Positions 31,880 to 42,457 of a stretch of 54,938 nucleotides of DNA are shown here, piece by piece. The stretch comes from Gracilaria vermiculophylla (lineage: Eukaryota > Rhodophyta > Florideophyceae > Gracilariales > Gracilariaceae). Location: positions 1,050,110 through 1,105,047 of the forward strand of contig JAHNZQ020000092.1 in NCBI GenBank assembly GCA_019155205.2, written 5' to 3'. Made by a program: the position numbers and the translations under genes. The notes under the pieces are model-generated. The model searched no databases and had not been told where the DNA came from. It saw only the letters and a program-made list of their open reading frames with translations. How positions within the stretch are numbered: the stretch's first letter is position 1; every line of letters begins with the position of its first letter.

Positions 31880-32506
31880 TACGCCAGACGAACAGAAATA
31901 GCAGTTGAACACTCAGGTGCTGTTTGAGTGAGGTGGTTTAGATAGTCGTCGAACGAAAGGAATCAGCCGTCGGTCAGCGTCACGAGCACGGCCCGCAAGG
32001 CACGTTGTGCATGCCGGGTCGGAAAAAAGAGGGAGGATGGTGCAGGATGGGGCAGGATGGTGGTTTGGATGGGTTGCGGGTGGTGCGGGGAACTGAGACT
32101 GGTGGGTGGCCAGGAGAGGTGAGTAGGCGAGTCTAAGCGCGCTTCCTCTTCTCGCTGCACCCACGTCACTGCGATGCAGTGCACGCTGCATGAGTCACCG
32201 CAGTAGCGCGCTATGGGGGGCGCGCATAATTCCAACTTTAACACGCAAAGAGTCCCGGGAAAGGCAGCAGTCCGCAACGCGCCGTGCGCGACAATCAGCT
32301 TCAAAATTTACCGCGCTTCACGTGTCCAGTGTGACGCATCAGTTGCGCATTCTGTTCGCGACCGCGGGAGAGAGTCTGCTGTTGACGAGCCAGCCGCCGA
32401 AGAGCCAGCCGCCGACATCCCAACTCGACGGGCAGTGATGAGAGACTGCAGCTCGCGGTAAGGCCGCGCGAGCAGTGGAAGCGAGCCACCGATCCGACCG
32501 GACAAC
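31880..32506. promoter_or_regulatory. Divergent promoter region of TBC1D23 and the Bin3-type gene
   Basis: About 630 bp between two start codons facing outwards. GC-rich around 32100-32450. I see no TATA box placed convincingly for either gene. Confidence 0.5.
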
Positions 32507-33613
32507 ATGGGAACCACCCCCGCGCCCGATACGGAGTCAAGCAAAGTTGCCAAACACGCGGCTGTGCGCAAGCGCCCGCGACCGCCGTCCGACGCCACGC
32601 ACTCTCCTCGCCCCTCCAAGAAGAAGCCACGTTCCAATGCCACACCGAGCACCCCCGCCGTGCAGCCGAACACGTCTGGTAAACCAACCAAGAACGGTAG
32701 TTATCGCAACTATTACAACCGTCGCCTTTGCGGCAACGATCCTAGCACGGATGATCGACTTCCGCTCATACGAGACCTGTGTGATGCGTACGATCAATTC
32801 AACGTGCTCGACGTCGGATGCAACGACGGGAAGCTCACCATGGAAGTGGCCCGACATCCGCGCTGCATCAAGGCAGTTGGAGTGGACATCGATGCCAAGC
32901 TCATTCGATATGCCCGCGGCTCATTGCGACGCCACGCGCAACAACAGAAGCATGTCAAAAGTACGAAAGTGAAACGCACGTCTGCGAGTTCGGTGTCATT
33001 TCCGTTCAATACCGCCTTTCGTGTGGAGGACTTTTCGACTGAACAGCGCTCGCAGTCGCAATCGCTTCCCGAGCAGTACCACATCGTGCTTTGTCTCAGC
33101 GTCACGAAATGGGTACATATCAATGGCGGTGACGCAGCGCTAGAACGATTATTTCAGCGCATGTACAGTTGCTTGAAGGCCGGTGGCGTGTTCGTACTGG
33201 AGCCTCAACCGGTAAAAAGCTACAAGCTGGCCAGGCAGAAAGGACTAGCTTCTAAGGAAAGTTCTTTCGATAACCTAAAAATGAAGCCCAACATGTTTCC
33301 AAAATACCTATTAGAGCAATGTGGGTTCAGCGCCGTTCGCATCTTGAGGGACATACGCCCATCTGGCAAAGCGTTCAATAGACCTATATTCGCGTTCTTC
33401 AAAGGAAACGATGCGCCGTCATTACAACGCTTTGATGACGCTCGGAGTCCCGAATGCCTTCTTGCTAAACAAAATGGAGCATTAAAGGACACCGACACCC
33501 CCGCAGCAAACGGGCCGAGTCTGGGCAACAGGCGAAGTGAAGCTCATGCACATGGTAGTAGAGCAGTCGCGAGCAGCACCGGTGATATGGAAAACAAGAG
33601 CAAGTTAGGATAG
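32507..33613 (+). CDS. BIN3: Bin3/MEPCE-type RNA methyltransferase
   Basis: 368 residues, single exon. A basic, low-complexity N-terminus (1-64) precedes YRNYYNRR (66-73), the short motif that opens Bin3 catalytic domains. SAM motif I is VLDVGCNDGKL (100-110), followed by KAVGVDIDAKLIRYA (motif II with the ribose-binding Asp). The family-specific LCLSVTKWVHINGGD and a post-motif LKAGGVFVLEPQPVKSY complete the fold. Members add a methyl group to the 5' gamma-phosphate of small RNAs (7SK in animals, U6 in yeast) or, in BCDIN3D, act on tRNA-His. The long YRNYYNRR-containing form is closer to MEPCE/Bin3 than to BCDIN3D. Its RNA target in algae is unknown to me. The C-terminal ~70 residues are hydrophilic and unconserved. 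Confidence 0.85.
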   Translation: MGTTPAPDTESSKVAKHAAVRKRPRPPSDATHSPRPSKKKPRSNATPSTPAVQPNTSGKPTKNGSYRNYYNRRLCGNDPSTDDRLPLIRDLCDAYDQFNVLDVGCNDGKLTMEVARHPRCIKAVGVDIDAKLIRYARGSLRRHAQQQKHVKSTKVKRTSASSVSFPFNTAFRVEDFSTEQRSQSQSLPEQYHIVLCLSVTKWVHINGGDAALERLFQRMYSCLKAGGVFVLEPQPVKSYKLARQKGLASKESSFDNLKMKPNMFPKYLLEQCGFSAVRILRDIRPSGKAFNRPIFAFFKGNDAPSLQRFDDARSPECLLAKQNGALKDTDTPAANGPSLGNRRSEAHAHGSRAVASSTGDMENKSKLG

Positions 33614-33864
33614 GAAAAGAAGTAGCCGAGCCGCAGCACAATAAGTAAATTTATCAGCGGTCAAGACGACCTTGTTCGATGCACTGTTCGACGTCCTCTC
33701 CGCAGTATCAGTCTCCTCGCATAACTCTGCGCCTTGTGACGCCCGGATTGCTGAAGGTCACTGGCAGATTGTTTATGTCCATCAAATACAAGTCAACAGT
33801 AGGACATACGTTTTTTTCCCTTTAAGAATCAAAATGCTTCGGTGTAGATACAAGTTATCATTGT
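33614..33864. other. Convergent spacer between Bin3-type gene and HSP70
   Basis: About 250 bp with no gene. It holds the 3' UTRs of both genes. Confidence 0.5.
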
Positions 33865-35874
33865 TTATGCTCCGCCAGCTTTCTTGTCTTTCTCAGGTTC
33901 TTTGTCCGAATCACTGTCAGATTTGGTATCTTCCTCCGTGGTGGAGGACGACTCGGACGCGGCGTCTTTCTGTGCGTTAGCTTCTTGGGAAGCCTTGTAC
34001 ATTGCTTCTCCTATCGACATGGCGGCCTTCGACAATGCTTCCGTCTTCGCCTTGATATCCGACGCTACCGCACCGTCCTTGTCAAGCTCTGATCGCAAAT
34101 CCGTCATCGCAGCCTCAACTTCAGCAATTTGCTCTGCCTTCAGTTTGTCCTTGTGTTCATTAAAGGACTTTTCAGTACTGTAAAGCAAACTATCAGCGTC
34201 ATTTTTCGCCTCAATGGCTTCACGACGATCCTTGTCAGCAGCAGCAAAGGATTCAGCGTTCTTAACCATTTCGTCAATGTCGGCGTCCGACAAACCGCCA
34301 GAGCTTTGGATTCGAATACTTTGTTCTTTGCCAGTGGCCTTGTCGCGCGCAGAGACGTGAAGAATACCATTCGCATCAATGTCAAAGACGACATCAATCT
34401 GCGGAACACCTCTTGGCGCCGGAGGAATGCCCACCAGATCGAATTGACCCAACATCTTGTTATCCACAGCCATCTCTCGTTCACCTTGCAGAACCTTGAT
34501 GCCCACCTGCGTTTGGTTATCCGCAGCAGTCGAAAACACTTGCGACTTCTTTGTTGGAATGGTAGTGTTCCTGTTAATCAGTCTCGTAAACACTCCACCC
34601 AAGGTTTCCAGACCCAGGGACAATGGGGTCACATCCAGCAATAATATGTCTTTCACATCGCCTCGCAACACGCCACCCTGCACAGCGGCGCCCATCGCGA
34701 CTACTTCATCTGGATTGACGCTCTTCGAAGGGTCTCTGCCAAAGAAGTCCTTCACAACTTCCTGTACGCGGGGCACACGAGTCATCCCTCCGACCATGAG
34801 TACTTCACCGATCTCCTTAGTAGAGACACCAGCATCCTTGAGACAATTCTTCATGGGATCTAGTGTGCGCCTAACGAGCGGATCGACAAGGGACTCGTAC
34901 TTGGCGCGTGTGAGTTTCATGTTCATGTGCTTTGGTCCACTGGCATCAGCCGTAATGAAGGGGAGGTTAATGTCAGTTTGCATGGTGGATGACAACTCAA
35001 TCTTTGCCTTTTCAGCGGCTTCCCGCAGTCGTTGCAGAGCAAGACGGTCCTTCGAAAGATCAATCCCCTGATCCTTCTTAAACTCGGAAACAAGATGGTC
35101 AAGGAGAACGTTGTCAAAATCTTCACCTCCGAGATGAGTATCTCCGTTGGTTGCCTTGACCTCAAACACACCACCGGAAATCTCAAGAATACTGACGTCA
35201 AATGTACCACCTCCAAGGTCATAGACGGCAACGATTTTTCCATCAGCTTTCTCCAAACCATACGCCAACGCAGCCGCAGTCGGCTCATTGATGATACGAG
35301 CCACGTCTAAGCCAGCAATCTTACCAGCGTCTTTGGTAGCCTGTCTCTGGGAATCGTTAAAATAAGCCGGAACGGTAATTACGGCATGATTGACCTTCCG
35401 ACCTAGAAAACTTTCGGCGGTCTCTTTCATTTTTTGCAAAACGAAGGCTCCAACCTGACTCGGAGAATATTTCTGGCCACCTGCTTCAACCCAGGCATCG
35501 CCGTTCGGCCCTGGGATAATCTTGTACGGCATGGCGGCAACGTCTGCCTGTGACTCCTTGTCAGAGTAGCGGCGGCCGATAAGCCTCTTAGTCGCAAATA
35601 AAGTATTGGTTGGATTGGTGACGGCCTGCCGACGTGCAGGGATTCCTACGAGCTTCTCGCCATCCTGGGTGAATGCGACAACTGAGGGGGTTGTTCTGAC
35701 TCCCTCCGCGTTCTCGATAACACGCGGGGTCTTCCCTTCCATGACAGCGACACACGAATTGGTAGTGCCGAGGTCAATGCCGATGACATCACCAGAGATT
35801 GCGGAGGACAAGCCCCTGCGCTGCGACACGGAGGCGTGCCGAAGCGCTACGCCGAAGCGGGTCAAAGCGCGCAT
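33865..35874 (-). CDS. HSP70: Mitochondrial Hsp70 (DnaK type)
   Basis: 669 residues from ATG 35874. The frame stays open 60 codons further upstream, but that part is not Hsp70-like and the true leader [20 protein letters not shown], rich in Arg with no acidic residue, starts here. The nucleotide-binding domain opens [11 protein letters not shown] (31-41) and includes [14 protein letters not shown] and [13 protein letters not shown]. The substrate domain has [14 protein letters not shown] and the basic-to-acidic tail ends near DKKAGGA. The family form with [14 protein letters not shown] and RQAVTNP is bacterial DnaK/mitochondrial rather than cytosolic. It drives import and folding of matrix proteins with a J protein and GrpE. 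It is divergent with the MBOAT gene. Confidence 0.95.
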   Translation of the reverse strand: MRALTRFGVALRHASVSQRRGLSSAISGDVIGIDLGTTNSCVAVMEGKTPRVIENAEGVRTTPSVVAFTQDGEKLVGIPARRQAVTNPTNTLFATKRLIGRRYSDKESQADVAAMPYKIIPGPNGDAWVEAGGQKYSPSQVGAFVLQKMKETAESFLGRKVNHAVITVPAYFNDSQRQATKDAGKIAGLDVARIINEPTAAALAYGLEKADGKIVAVYDLGGGTFDVSILEISGGVFEVKATNGDTHLGGEDFDNVLLDHLVSEFKKDQGIDLSKDRLALQRLREAAEKAKIELSSTMQTDINLPFITADASGPKHMNMKLTRAKYESLVDPLVRRTLDPMKNCLKDAGVSTKEIGEVLMVGGMTRVPRVQEVVKDFFGRDPSKSVNPDEVVAMGAAVQGGVLRGDVKDILLLDVTPLSLGLETLGGVFTRLINRNTTIPTKKSQVFSTAADNQTQVGIKVLQGEREMAVDNKMLGQFDLVGIPPAPRGVPQIDVVFDIDANGILHVSARDKATGKEQSIRIQSSGGLSDADIDEMVKNAESFAAADKDRREAIEAKNDADSLLYSTEKSFNEHKDKLKAEQIAEVEAAMTDLRSELDKDGAVASDIKAKTEALSKAAMSIGEAMYKASQEANAQKDAASESSSTTEEDTKSDSDSDKEPEKDKKAGGA

Positions 35875-36589
35875 GATGAACGGCAGTAGGTTACCGAGCG
35901 GATGAAGACAAAAGTGGGGAGAACTCGCTCGTATCGGAAGACAACGGCTGCAAGAAATAGCGGCCGGCGGGGGCTTGATATCCACAACGAGACCGATATC
36001 GAGCTGGAGGGCGCCGGGGGGGGGGCGACGACGGCGGATCAGAAACGGGATCACGGTGCAGGTGGCACCATCGGCGTCCTGCTAACGCCCACGTGCCACA
36101 ACGCAGCGGACATGCGAGCCACTAAGCGCTTGGCGCGATGCTTCTAGAGCGCAATACCAACCAACAGATGCGCGCAAAGTGTCGACACTTGAGTGCGCAA
36201 GTGCCGCGTGCGCATAGCTGCGCAACGCGTAGGCACACGCCAAGTGTGGCGCGCAGAGTGGCATTCGACGGCGCGCTGCTGCGACGCATCGCGGTACGTC
36301 CGGGCGGCGCGGCGCCACCTGGCGCGCGGATGGTGCGCAGCGCACACGCGATGGCGACGCGCTCCTCGCCCTCAACCCGTCGCGCCTACGCGTCGCGATC
36401 CCATCAAGAATCACATTCGGGTCGTGGTTGGCATCGCACACGCGCCTTCGCGCGTGGCGAGTACTTTGCCTACACAAATTCGTGTCGCGCTCTTGGTGCT
36501 CACACGCCACCTCACTCTCCTCGGTTGCACTCAGCCAAACGGCCGTCGCACCGCACCCCCGCTGTTGCGCTTGCTGCATCCCTCACCCA
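35875..36589. promoter_or_regulatory. Divergent promoter region of HSP70 and the MBOAT gene
   Basis: 715 bp, strongly enriched in CGCG and GCGC words from 36130 on. Long chance ORFs through it reflect base composition. No convincing heat-shock element (repeats of nGAAn) was seen. Confidence 0.5.
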
Positions 36590-38038
36590 ATGGCGCGCGT
36601 CGCTTCCATCTTCGCTGCCCTGCGCGATGCCGCCGTCGCCTATGATCAGGCTCTCACGCCCGCCCCAGTACTCAAGGGAGTCGACGTGCTGGCCGATGTA
36701 GCCGCTGCTAGCGCCGCCGAGATTCGCCTCTTCTTGTGCCTACTGCTCGCGTATCCCGTCGCGTTATCATGGCGAGCTTTACCCCCAGGCCCTTCCGGTC
36801 TGTACCGACATGTGTTCTCGGTCGTTGTCGGCGGCTGGATGTTGCAATTTGCCAATGGCTATCAGTGCATTCTCAATTTGTCCTCTTGTCTCTTCTGCTA
36901 CTTTCTCATGCATTTGCTTGGCCCTCGCAGTGCCAGGACCGTCTCCGTCGTCGCCATGCTAATTCTTGCTGCCGGCCACCTGTACAGACAGATCACTGAC
37001 TACCTCGGCTGGACGCTCGACTGGACGCTAGTTGCCATGGTCAGCACTCAGAAAATCATGGGGCTGGCGTACAATGTGCAAGATGGAGTCGATGCCAACG
37101 CCACCCCCGAACAGAAGATGCGATCCGTTGGCAAAATCCCATCGCTCATTGAATTTTTGAGCTTCATTCTCTTTCCCGCAAACGTTGTCATCGGTCCTTC
37201 TTTCGAGTACTCGGACTACAATGCGTATGCGACCGGTCTCCTCGCATCGCCGCCGCCGTATTTGCCCGGTCTTTGGAGGCTGTTTCAGGGACTCTTCTAT
37301 TTTGTGTCTCACACTGCCATTGCGCTTAAGTTCCCGTGCGCAGCAATGCTCACGGACAAAAAGTTTTTCGAGACGGGGACCTTCTTATCCCGGTACGCCG
37401 CCATCGAGGTTGGATTGCTCGCCGTGCGATTCAAGTACTACTTTGGATGGAAGATTGCAGAGGGCGCGGCTTGTATGTCCGGCCTGGGCTTCAATGGGTT
37501 TGATAAGACGACTGGAGCCGAAAAATGGGATCGTGTGGAGAACGTACACGTGTGGAAATACGAAACATCTGGTTCGTTGCGAACTTCTTCTCAGAATTGG
37601 AACAAGACTACCAATCTGTGGTTGCGCCGCTACGTATACGACCGTGCTCCGCCGTCTGTCAACCTTTATTTTACCTACCTAGTCTCCGCATTTTGGCACG
37701 GCTTCTACCCCGGCTATTACATGTTCTTTCTCTCAGTGGCGGCCGCAACCGTTGTTCACCGGCAAGTGCGACGTACCATTCGCCCACGTTTTATGATGGC
37801 AGACCGAAAGACTCCGAAACCGCTCATGTCTTTGTACTCTGTGATCTCATTTGTGGCCACGCACGCCACTCTAAACTATTTCATCATATCTTTTGTGTTG
37901 CTCGCGTTCAACCTTTCAGTCGACGCGTTTAGAGGACTTGGCTTTTACGGTCATTTGACTCTACTCTTCTCGCTTATTTTGTTCAACTCCGGATTTATTA
38001 CACCGCCAGCGAAGAAGCCCGCAGCCAAAGGCGAATAA
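36590..38038 (+). CDS. LPLAT: MBOAT lysophospholipid acyltransferase
   Basis: 482 residues. I choose ATG 36590 over the upstream open frame because MARVASIFAALRDAAVAYDQ also begins the truncated copy at 2530 exactly at its ATG. It is a multi-pass membrane protein. Hallmarks are the catalytic region WNKTTNLWLRRYVYDR (Asn338) and FWHGFYPGYYMFF (His370), plus YETSGSLRTSSQNW just before, as in LPCAT/LPLAT and yeast Ale1. These enzymes re-acylate lysophosphatidylcholine and related lipids from acyl-CoA in the ER membrane (Lands cycle). A C-terminal AKKPAAKGE tail is short and basic. Head-group preference cannot be told from sequence. Confidence 0.9.
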   Translation: MARVASIFAALRDAAVAYDQALTPAPVLKGVDVLADVAAASAAEIRLFLCLLLAYPVALSWRALPPGPSGLYRHVFSVVVGGWMLQFANGYQCILNLSSCLFCYFLMHLLGPRSARTVSVVAMLILAAGHLYRQITDYLGWTLDWTLVAMVSTQKIMGLAYNVQDGVDANATPEQKMRSVGKIPSLIEFLSFILFPANVVIGPSFEYSDYNAYATGLLASPPPYLPGLWRLFQGLFYFVSHTAIALKFPCAAMLTDKKFFETGTFLSRYAAIEVGLLAVRFKYYFGWKIAEGAACMSGLGFNGFDKTTGAEKWDRVENVHVWKYETSGSLRTSSQNWNKTTNLWLRRYVYDRAPPSVNLYFTYLVSAFWHGFYPGYYMFFLSVAAATVVHRQVRRTIRPRFMMADRKTPKPLMSLYSVISFVATHATLNYFIISFVLLAFNLSVDAFRGLGFYGHLTLLFSLILFNSGFITPPAKKPAAKGE

Positions 38039-38684
38039 AGAGTGTGCCGTGCACTCGAACAACTTATTTTTTTGTTCGCATTTGACTGGCTGGCACATTT
38101 GCGTAGTGTTTTTAAGACCTGAGGCATCGTGTCCCCAGGTCCAGGACAAGCTTTTCCGCACCACCTTCAGACTGAACGGCCAACGCTTTTGTTGTTGCGT
38201 TCGGGGTTGGTGGTTGCTCGCCCACGAACCGAACGTAAAGGGGTACCGAGGCACAGCAGTACCGGCCACCCCAGCCACGCCATGGCAGGGCCAATGCGAT
38301 TCTCGAACGCAGGCACGGTCGTAGTGGGCTGAGTCTTCTTGCGTTTGCCATATCTATCCAACGTTCTTGCATTTGTCACATGCAAGTCAAACTCCCGCAG
38401 ATGTTTTGCACAAGGTGTGAACTTGGTTGAAAAGGCTCAAAATATTTAAAAGGACTACGGCAGTCATTGCTCACGTCATACTTCATGTTCTGTCTGTGTC
38501 ACTGAGTACTTCCATCTCATTGGTTACAAGACAAAAAGTTGAACACGTGTGTGTGTCCTGCGCCATGGCAAACTGCTACTGCCTTCGCTTTTGTAGGCCC
38601 TCAAAGAAACCACGCGGCATTGCCCAGCCTCTGCCGGACTAGGATTACGCATGTCGCGGCGCGTTCAATGCGTCGTTGATAACA
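38039..38684. other. Spacer between MBOAT and CLPP
   Basis: About 650 bp with no supported gene. It contains the MBOAT 3' UTR and the CLPP promoter. Confidence 0.5.
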
Positions 38685-39431
38685 ATGATGCGGTCGTTGT
38701 TGAACGTTTCCCGATATTCAACAGCATTTGCACGAAATAGAAAAGATGTTCTCAGGGATAGCGGACATTCCTCACCCGTCGCGTCTGAACGTATCAGACG
38801 CTCTGCGCCGCTTTCTACCCTAGTGCCTATGGTGCTGGAACAGACACCTCGGGGGGAACGCGTGTTTGATATATATTCTCGTCTTCTGAAAGAACACATT
38901 ATTTGCCTGAATGGGACCATTAATGATTCCATGGCTTCCTTAGTTGTTGCGCAATTGCTATTTCTCGAGGCCGAAAATCCTTCCCGAACTATATCGATGT
39001 ACATTAACTCACCTGGTGGTGTTGTTACGGCTGGTCTTGCGATCTATGACACCATGCAGTACGTTGCCCCCGATATAGCTACGCTTTGCGTGGGTCAGGC
39101 TTGTTCCATGGCATCACTTCTGCTTGCGGCTGGCACTCCTGGGGAGCGCCGTGCTCTTCCAAATGCTCGTGTCATGATTCATCAGCCTAGCGGCGGGGCA
39201 CAAGGACAGGCAAGTGACATTGCGATACATGCCACTGAAATACTCAACTTGCGGAAACGGCTGAATGGAATATACGTGAAGCACACAGGAAGAGATTTAA
39301 AGGAGATTGAGAGCAGAATGGAAAGGGATCATTTCATGTCTGCAGAAGAAGCCAACCAATTTGGTTTGATTGATGAGGTTGTTCATCCCCGTTCCAAAGA
39401 GGAAACCTCGGCATCAGCACAGTCTGCTTAA
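38685..39431 (+). CDS. CLPP: ClpP proteolytic subunit, mitochondrial type
   Basis: 248 residues from ATG 38685; a second ATG follows immediately. Residues 1-40 form an Arg-rich, non-acidic leader typical of mitochondrial import, then [27 protein letters not shown] begins the mature enzyme. The catalytic triad is visible: Ser141 in [11 protein letters not shown], His166 in MIHQPSGG and Asp215 in [10 protein letters not shown]. All ClpP landmarks are present and the length is normal. It forms the barrel that degrades unfolded matrix proteins with ClpX. A plastid location is possible but less likely, as plastid clpP is usually plastid-encoded or has a different leader. Confidence 0.93.
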   Translation: MMRSLLNVSRYSTAFARNRKDVLRDSGHSSPVASERIRRSAPLSTLVPMVLEQTPRGERVFDIYSRLLKEHIICLNGTINDSMASLVVAQLLFLEAENPSRTISMYINSPGGVVTAGLAIYDTMQYVAPDIATLCVGQACSMASLLLAAGTPGERRALPNARVMIHQPSGGAQGQASDIAIHATEILNLRKRLNGIYVKHTGRDLKEIESRMERDHFMSAEEANQFGLIDEVVHPRSKEETSASAQSA

Positions 39432-39719
39432 TTCCGATCTGCGTTTTTACTGGGTCTAGTCCGAGAGCGCTTCGTTGCACCTTTAAGGCGGAGAGCGAAA
39501 GCTTGGTGTCGGTTCTTGTGCAAGCGTGCAAAAATGCCCTGAATGCCCTCGCAATATGCGCAGCCCATTCCGTTCTGGATTTTTCATGGATACCTTAAGC
39601 GGCAAGCTTCGCTTGTTTGTCATACTTAACTCAAGCATGTATTGCTACCTGTGTAAAAAGCACTTTTTGGCTCTGGGTGATTTGACCGCACTCTTCCTCT
39701 TCCAGCTTCTACTTGCTCC
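39432..39719. other. Convergent spacer between CLPP and the dynamin gene
   Basis: Under 300 bp with no gene seen. An ORF crossing it is a shadow. Confidence 0.5.
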
Positions 39720-41912
39720 TCAGTGCACATCCCGAATCTCGTTTACTTCGCTCAAGGCCTGCTCTAGGAGAGATTCGACGGCTTTCATATCTTTGCGCCT
39801 TTGCGTAGTTTCGGGAGACTCCACCATTAGATTTTCAATTGAGTTTGACTTGTACAGCGTTTTCACCAGCACAGACTGCAGTGAGTCCTTTGACTTATTA
39901 ACCAAAAATGTAATGATCGCTTTCGGAACCATGTCTTGTAGCCTCTTTCTCACAATATTAAAGTAGCTCTCCAGTAATGTGCGCAGTATTTCCAACTCTT
40001 GCCTTTCATCATCCGACAAGGCTTCAATCTTGGAATATCGCACTTGGCCAGAGGGAGGGGCGTTCCGAAGCTCTCCGACTACAAAACTGTCCTGCAAGCC
40101 TCTTGCGAAAGTGGGTCCTGTGCGCCCTCTTCTTCGACTTGTGGCAAGATATGGGTCGGGTGCACGACTGCTATCATTTGTAATGCCATTCGAGGTTGCT
40201 CGGCTATGATTTGAATTTGATTGCTGCCCTAACAAATTCTTTTCCACCCAAGCATCTTGATGAACTTCACGATGGCCATATCTGGATCCCGTGTTTACTC
40301 CAAGCAGACCAACATCACTTCCTGAGGCTTCTGATGCAGATGTTTGCCCTCTGGTTGTCATGATCTGCTCTACAATTGCAGCCAATGCTTGTTTCCCTCC
40401 AACAAAATCTGGATGCCATGTGTTTATGTAGCTCATTTCCATTTCCACAAGATTGTGAATCATTTCTAAAGTTGGCGATTTTCGCTCTCTTAACAGTTTT
40501 AAAGTTGTCTCGGATACTTCCATTCGAAGTCGGTGAAATTTCGCTAACTCCGGGCTCTCAATGACTTCCGCAAGGCGAGTGAGTTCGTCATACACCATAT
40601 CGACACAAGCTAACGCTGGCTCCAAGAACATGCGGATTTGTCGCTTCACAAGCATTTCAAAGGCGGCTTCTGGAATAAATAGAGGGGTACGATGTCCAGT
40701 CGCATTTCTTAGAGCAGTTCTAATCTCGTCAGGCCCCAACGAATCGAACGGGTCCATACTAGCTAACTCTCTGCCAAACCTGTCATGGAAAATATAGCTG
40801 ATACGTGCACCACCTGCAAGCTCGGTGGTTGCTATCGGAGCCTTTGGGCGCCCATCTATGGCATCAGAGAAGCTAGACGCGTAGTTTGTCAGAAGATGGA
40901 GCAATGTTCCGCTTGAATCTTCCCCACCATCAAGTTCAGGACCCAAAGAGGCCAGCTGCTCCCTCACATCAGAAAGCTGGGTCGTTATTCTGGTTCGGAT
41001 GGATGGGAGCACATGTCTGATGTGTTCCATCAACATGGTACTCAGCATTTCGGCAAGATATTGCGAGCCCATTTTTGCGGCATACGGGGCGTAGACTGGA
41101 TGGCTCTGAAAGAATGCTTTCTCTGCTGCTCTGGATTGCAATACTGTCGCCTTTGTGTCTAAGTCAGCTTGAGATCTGTTCACCACTCCGACATAGCCCC
41201 TGCGTAGTGGGATTACGCGTCCAAGAAGCATATCAAGTGCATTGGTTCCCGCATCCATGAGGTCAAGCTTGGTGATGACACCAAGAGTTCTGAGACCCTG
41301 AGGATCAACACGTCTCGCCATTTGCAAAGCGTCAGATGTAGCAAGATCCGTGTTGGCCGGATGCACCGCAAGGATAATCGTGTTCGACTTCTCAATGTAC
41401 GAATAAATCATCGCACGCACAAGCTTTTCTATATCAGGAGGCTGATCGCCAACTGGGACTTTTGTGAGGCCCGGCAAGTCAATAAGTGTTAAGTCAACCA
41501 CTTCTGTGGAAAAGACTTTCATTATCAGGGCAGTTGGTGTTAGCTTCTTGTTCTTTCCAGCAACGCGCTCGGTTTCTTTCATGATCTCGTTTTGTATGTC
41601 TTGTTCGGTCTCTAATCTTCTATCAGGAAGATGCAGGAATTCGACCCACCTTTGCGAGCTTCCATCCGGCGTCCTCACTTTGTTTAATTGAATAAGGATT
41701 GGGCTTCTCGTGACCACTCCTGATCCTCTTGGAAGAAAATCGAAACCTACGATAGACTCCAGAACCGAGCTTTTCCCCGAAGACTGGGCTCCGACTACGA
41801 CGATCTGTGGAAGGTCAATTGGGTCAGCGAGTCCGCATCTTTGAAAAATATTATGAAGCTTGTTCACAACAGGGAGTAGTCTGTCCATTGCAGCTGTGTG
41901 CGTCACGGTCAT
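39720..41912 (-). CDS. DRP1: Dynamin-related GTPase of the Dnm1/DRP1 type
   Basis: 730 residues, one exon, from ATG 41912 (a second ATG is at codon 9). The GTPase motifs are complete: GAQSSGKS (41-48, P-loop), the TRSPILIQL switch region, DLPG (145-148) and TKLD (214-217). The middle domain and stalk follow, then a polar, Ser/Asn-rich insert (about 525-600, the B-insert position), and a GED at the C-terminus (YFNIVRKRLQDMVPKAI..VKTLYKS..LLEQAL). There is no PH or proline-rich domain, so it belongs with Dnm1/DRP1, not classical dynamin. Such proteins form rings that divide mitochondria and peroxisomes. The plastid-dividing paralogue (DRP5B/Dnm2 of red algae) is a less likely match, but cannot be excluded by eye. 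Confidence 0.92.
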   Translation of the reverse strand: MTVTHTAAMDRLLPVVNKLHNIFQRCGLADPIDLPQIVVVGAQSSGKSSVLESIVGFDFLPRGSGVVTRSPILIQLNKVRTPDGSSQRWVEFLHLPDRRLETEQDIQNEIMKETERVAGKNKKLTPTALIMKVFSTEVVDLTLIDLPGLTKVPVGDQPPDIEKLVRAMIYSYIEKSNTIILAVHPANTDLATSDALQMARRVDPQGLRTLGVITKLDLMDAGTNALDMLLGRVIPLRRGYVGVVNRSQADLDTKATVLQSRAAEKAFFQSHPVYAPYAAKMGSQYLAEMLSTMLMEHIRHVLPSIRTRITTQLSDVREQLASLGPELDGGEDSSGTLLHLLTNYASSFSDAIDGRPKAPIATTELAGGARISYIFHDRFGRELASMDPFDSLGPDEIRTALRNATGHRTPLFIPEAAFEMLVKRQIRMFLEPALACVDMVYDELTRLAEVIESPELAKFHRLRMEVSETTLKLLRERKSPTLEMIHNLVEMEMSYINTWHPDFVGGKQALAAIVEQIMTTRGQTSASEASGSDVGLLGVNTGSRYGHREVHQDAWVEKNLLGQQSNSNHSRATSNGITNDSSRAPDPYLATSRRRGRTGPTFARGLQDSFVVGELRNAPPSGQVRYSKIEALSDDERQELEILRTLLESYFNIVRKRLQDMVPKAIITFLVNKSKDSLQSVLVKTLYKSNSIENLMVESPETTQRRKDMKAVESLLEQALSEVNEIRDVH

Positions 41913-42457
41913 GTTTTGAAGGCTTTTTCTATTCCTCTTTACGCTTTTCTCCCCTTTTGGGCTATAGAGTTACCTGAAACCAAATTGTTTCGAAGGTGCT
42001 TGCTTGTCCAACATCGGTGCTCCGGGGTCCTGACCAATTACACAGATGCGACGAAAACCTGTGTAAGTATGATATATGTAAGATCAATACAAAGACAAAT
42101 GAAGCGCTTCGTCAGCGATGGAGGGATGCAATGTAGACCAGAGTAGACTTTCGACAGGGCCTTCTGAGGAAATCTTGCCAATGCGAATGAACGGCATGTC
42201 GAAATGAAGAAGGATACGCTGATTTATTTCGATCAAGGACTGCAACTCTTTGAAAATCACCAAAAAAGAAGCAAAAAGAGGATAGATTTTTGGGATCTGT
42301 ATTGGCCGAAATCGAAACGACGGCTCGCTTGGGCCGTCGCGGCGCGATTCTACGGAATAATCATCATATCACACCGACGGTATCACGAGTTGACCACGGG
42401 TTGCTTTGAACTGTCAAACCCATCACCAGTTCCTGAGCTTGGCGCGTGAGAACAGCC
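41913..42457. promoter_or_regulatory. Divergent promoter region of the dynamin gene and SURF2
   Basis: 545 bp between outward-facing start codons. No protein-coding signal and no clear motif. Confidence 0.45.

Noticed and set aside
35875..36054. 60-residue N-terminal extension of mitochondrial Hsp70
   Set aside because: The extra residues are not leader-like, whereas the internal Met opens a typical mitochondrial leader.
36428..36589. N-terminal extension of the MBOAT protein
   Set aside because: The extension is Arg/Cys/Ser-rich and unlike the family; the truncated copy at 2530 begins at the internal ATG, so that ATG is the likely start.
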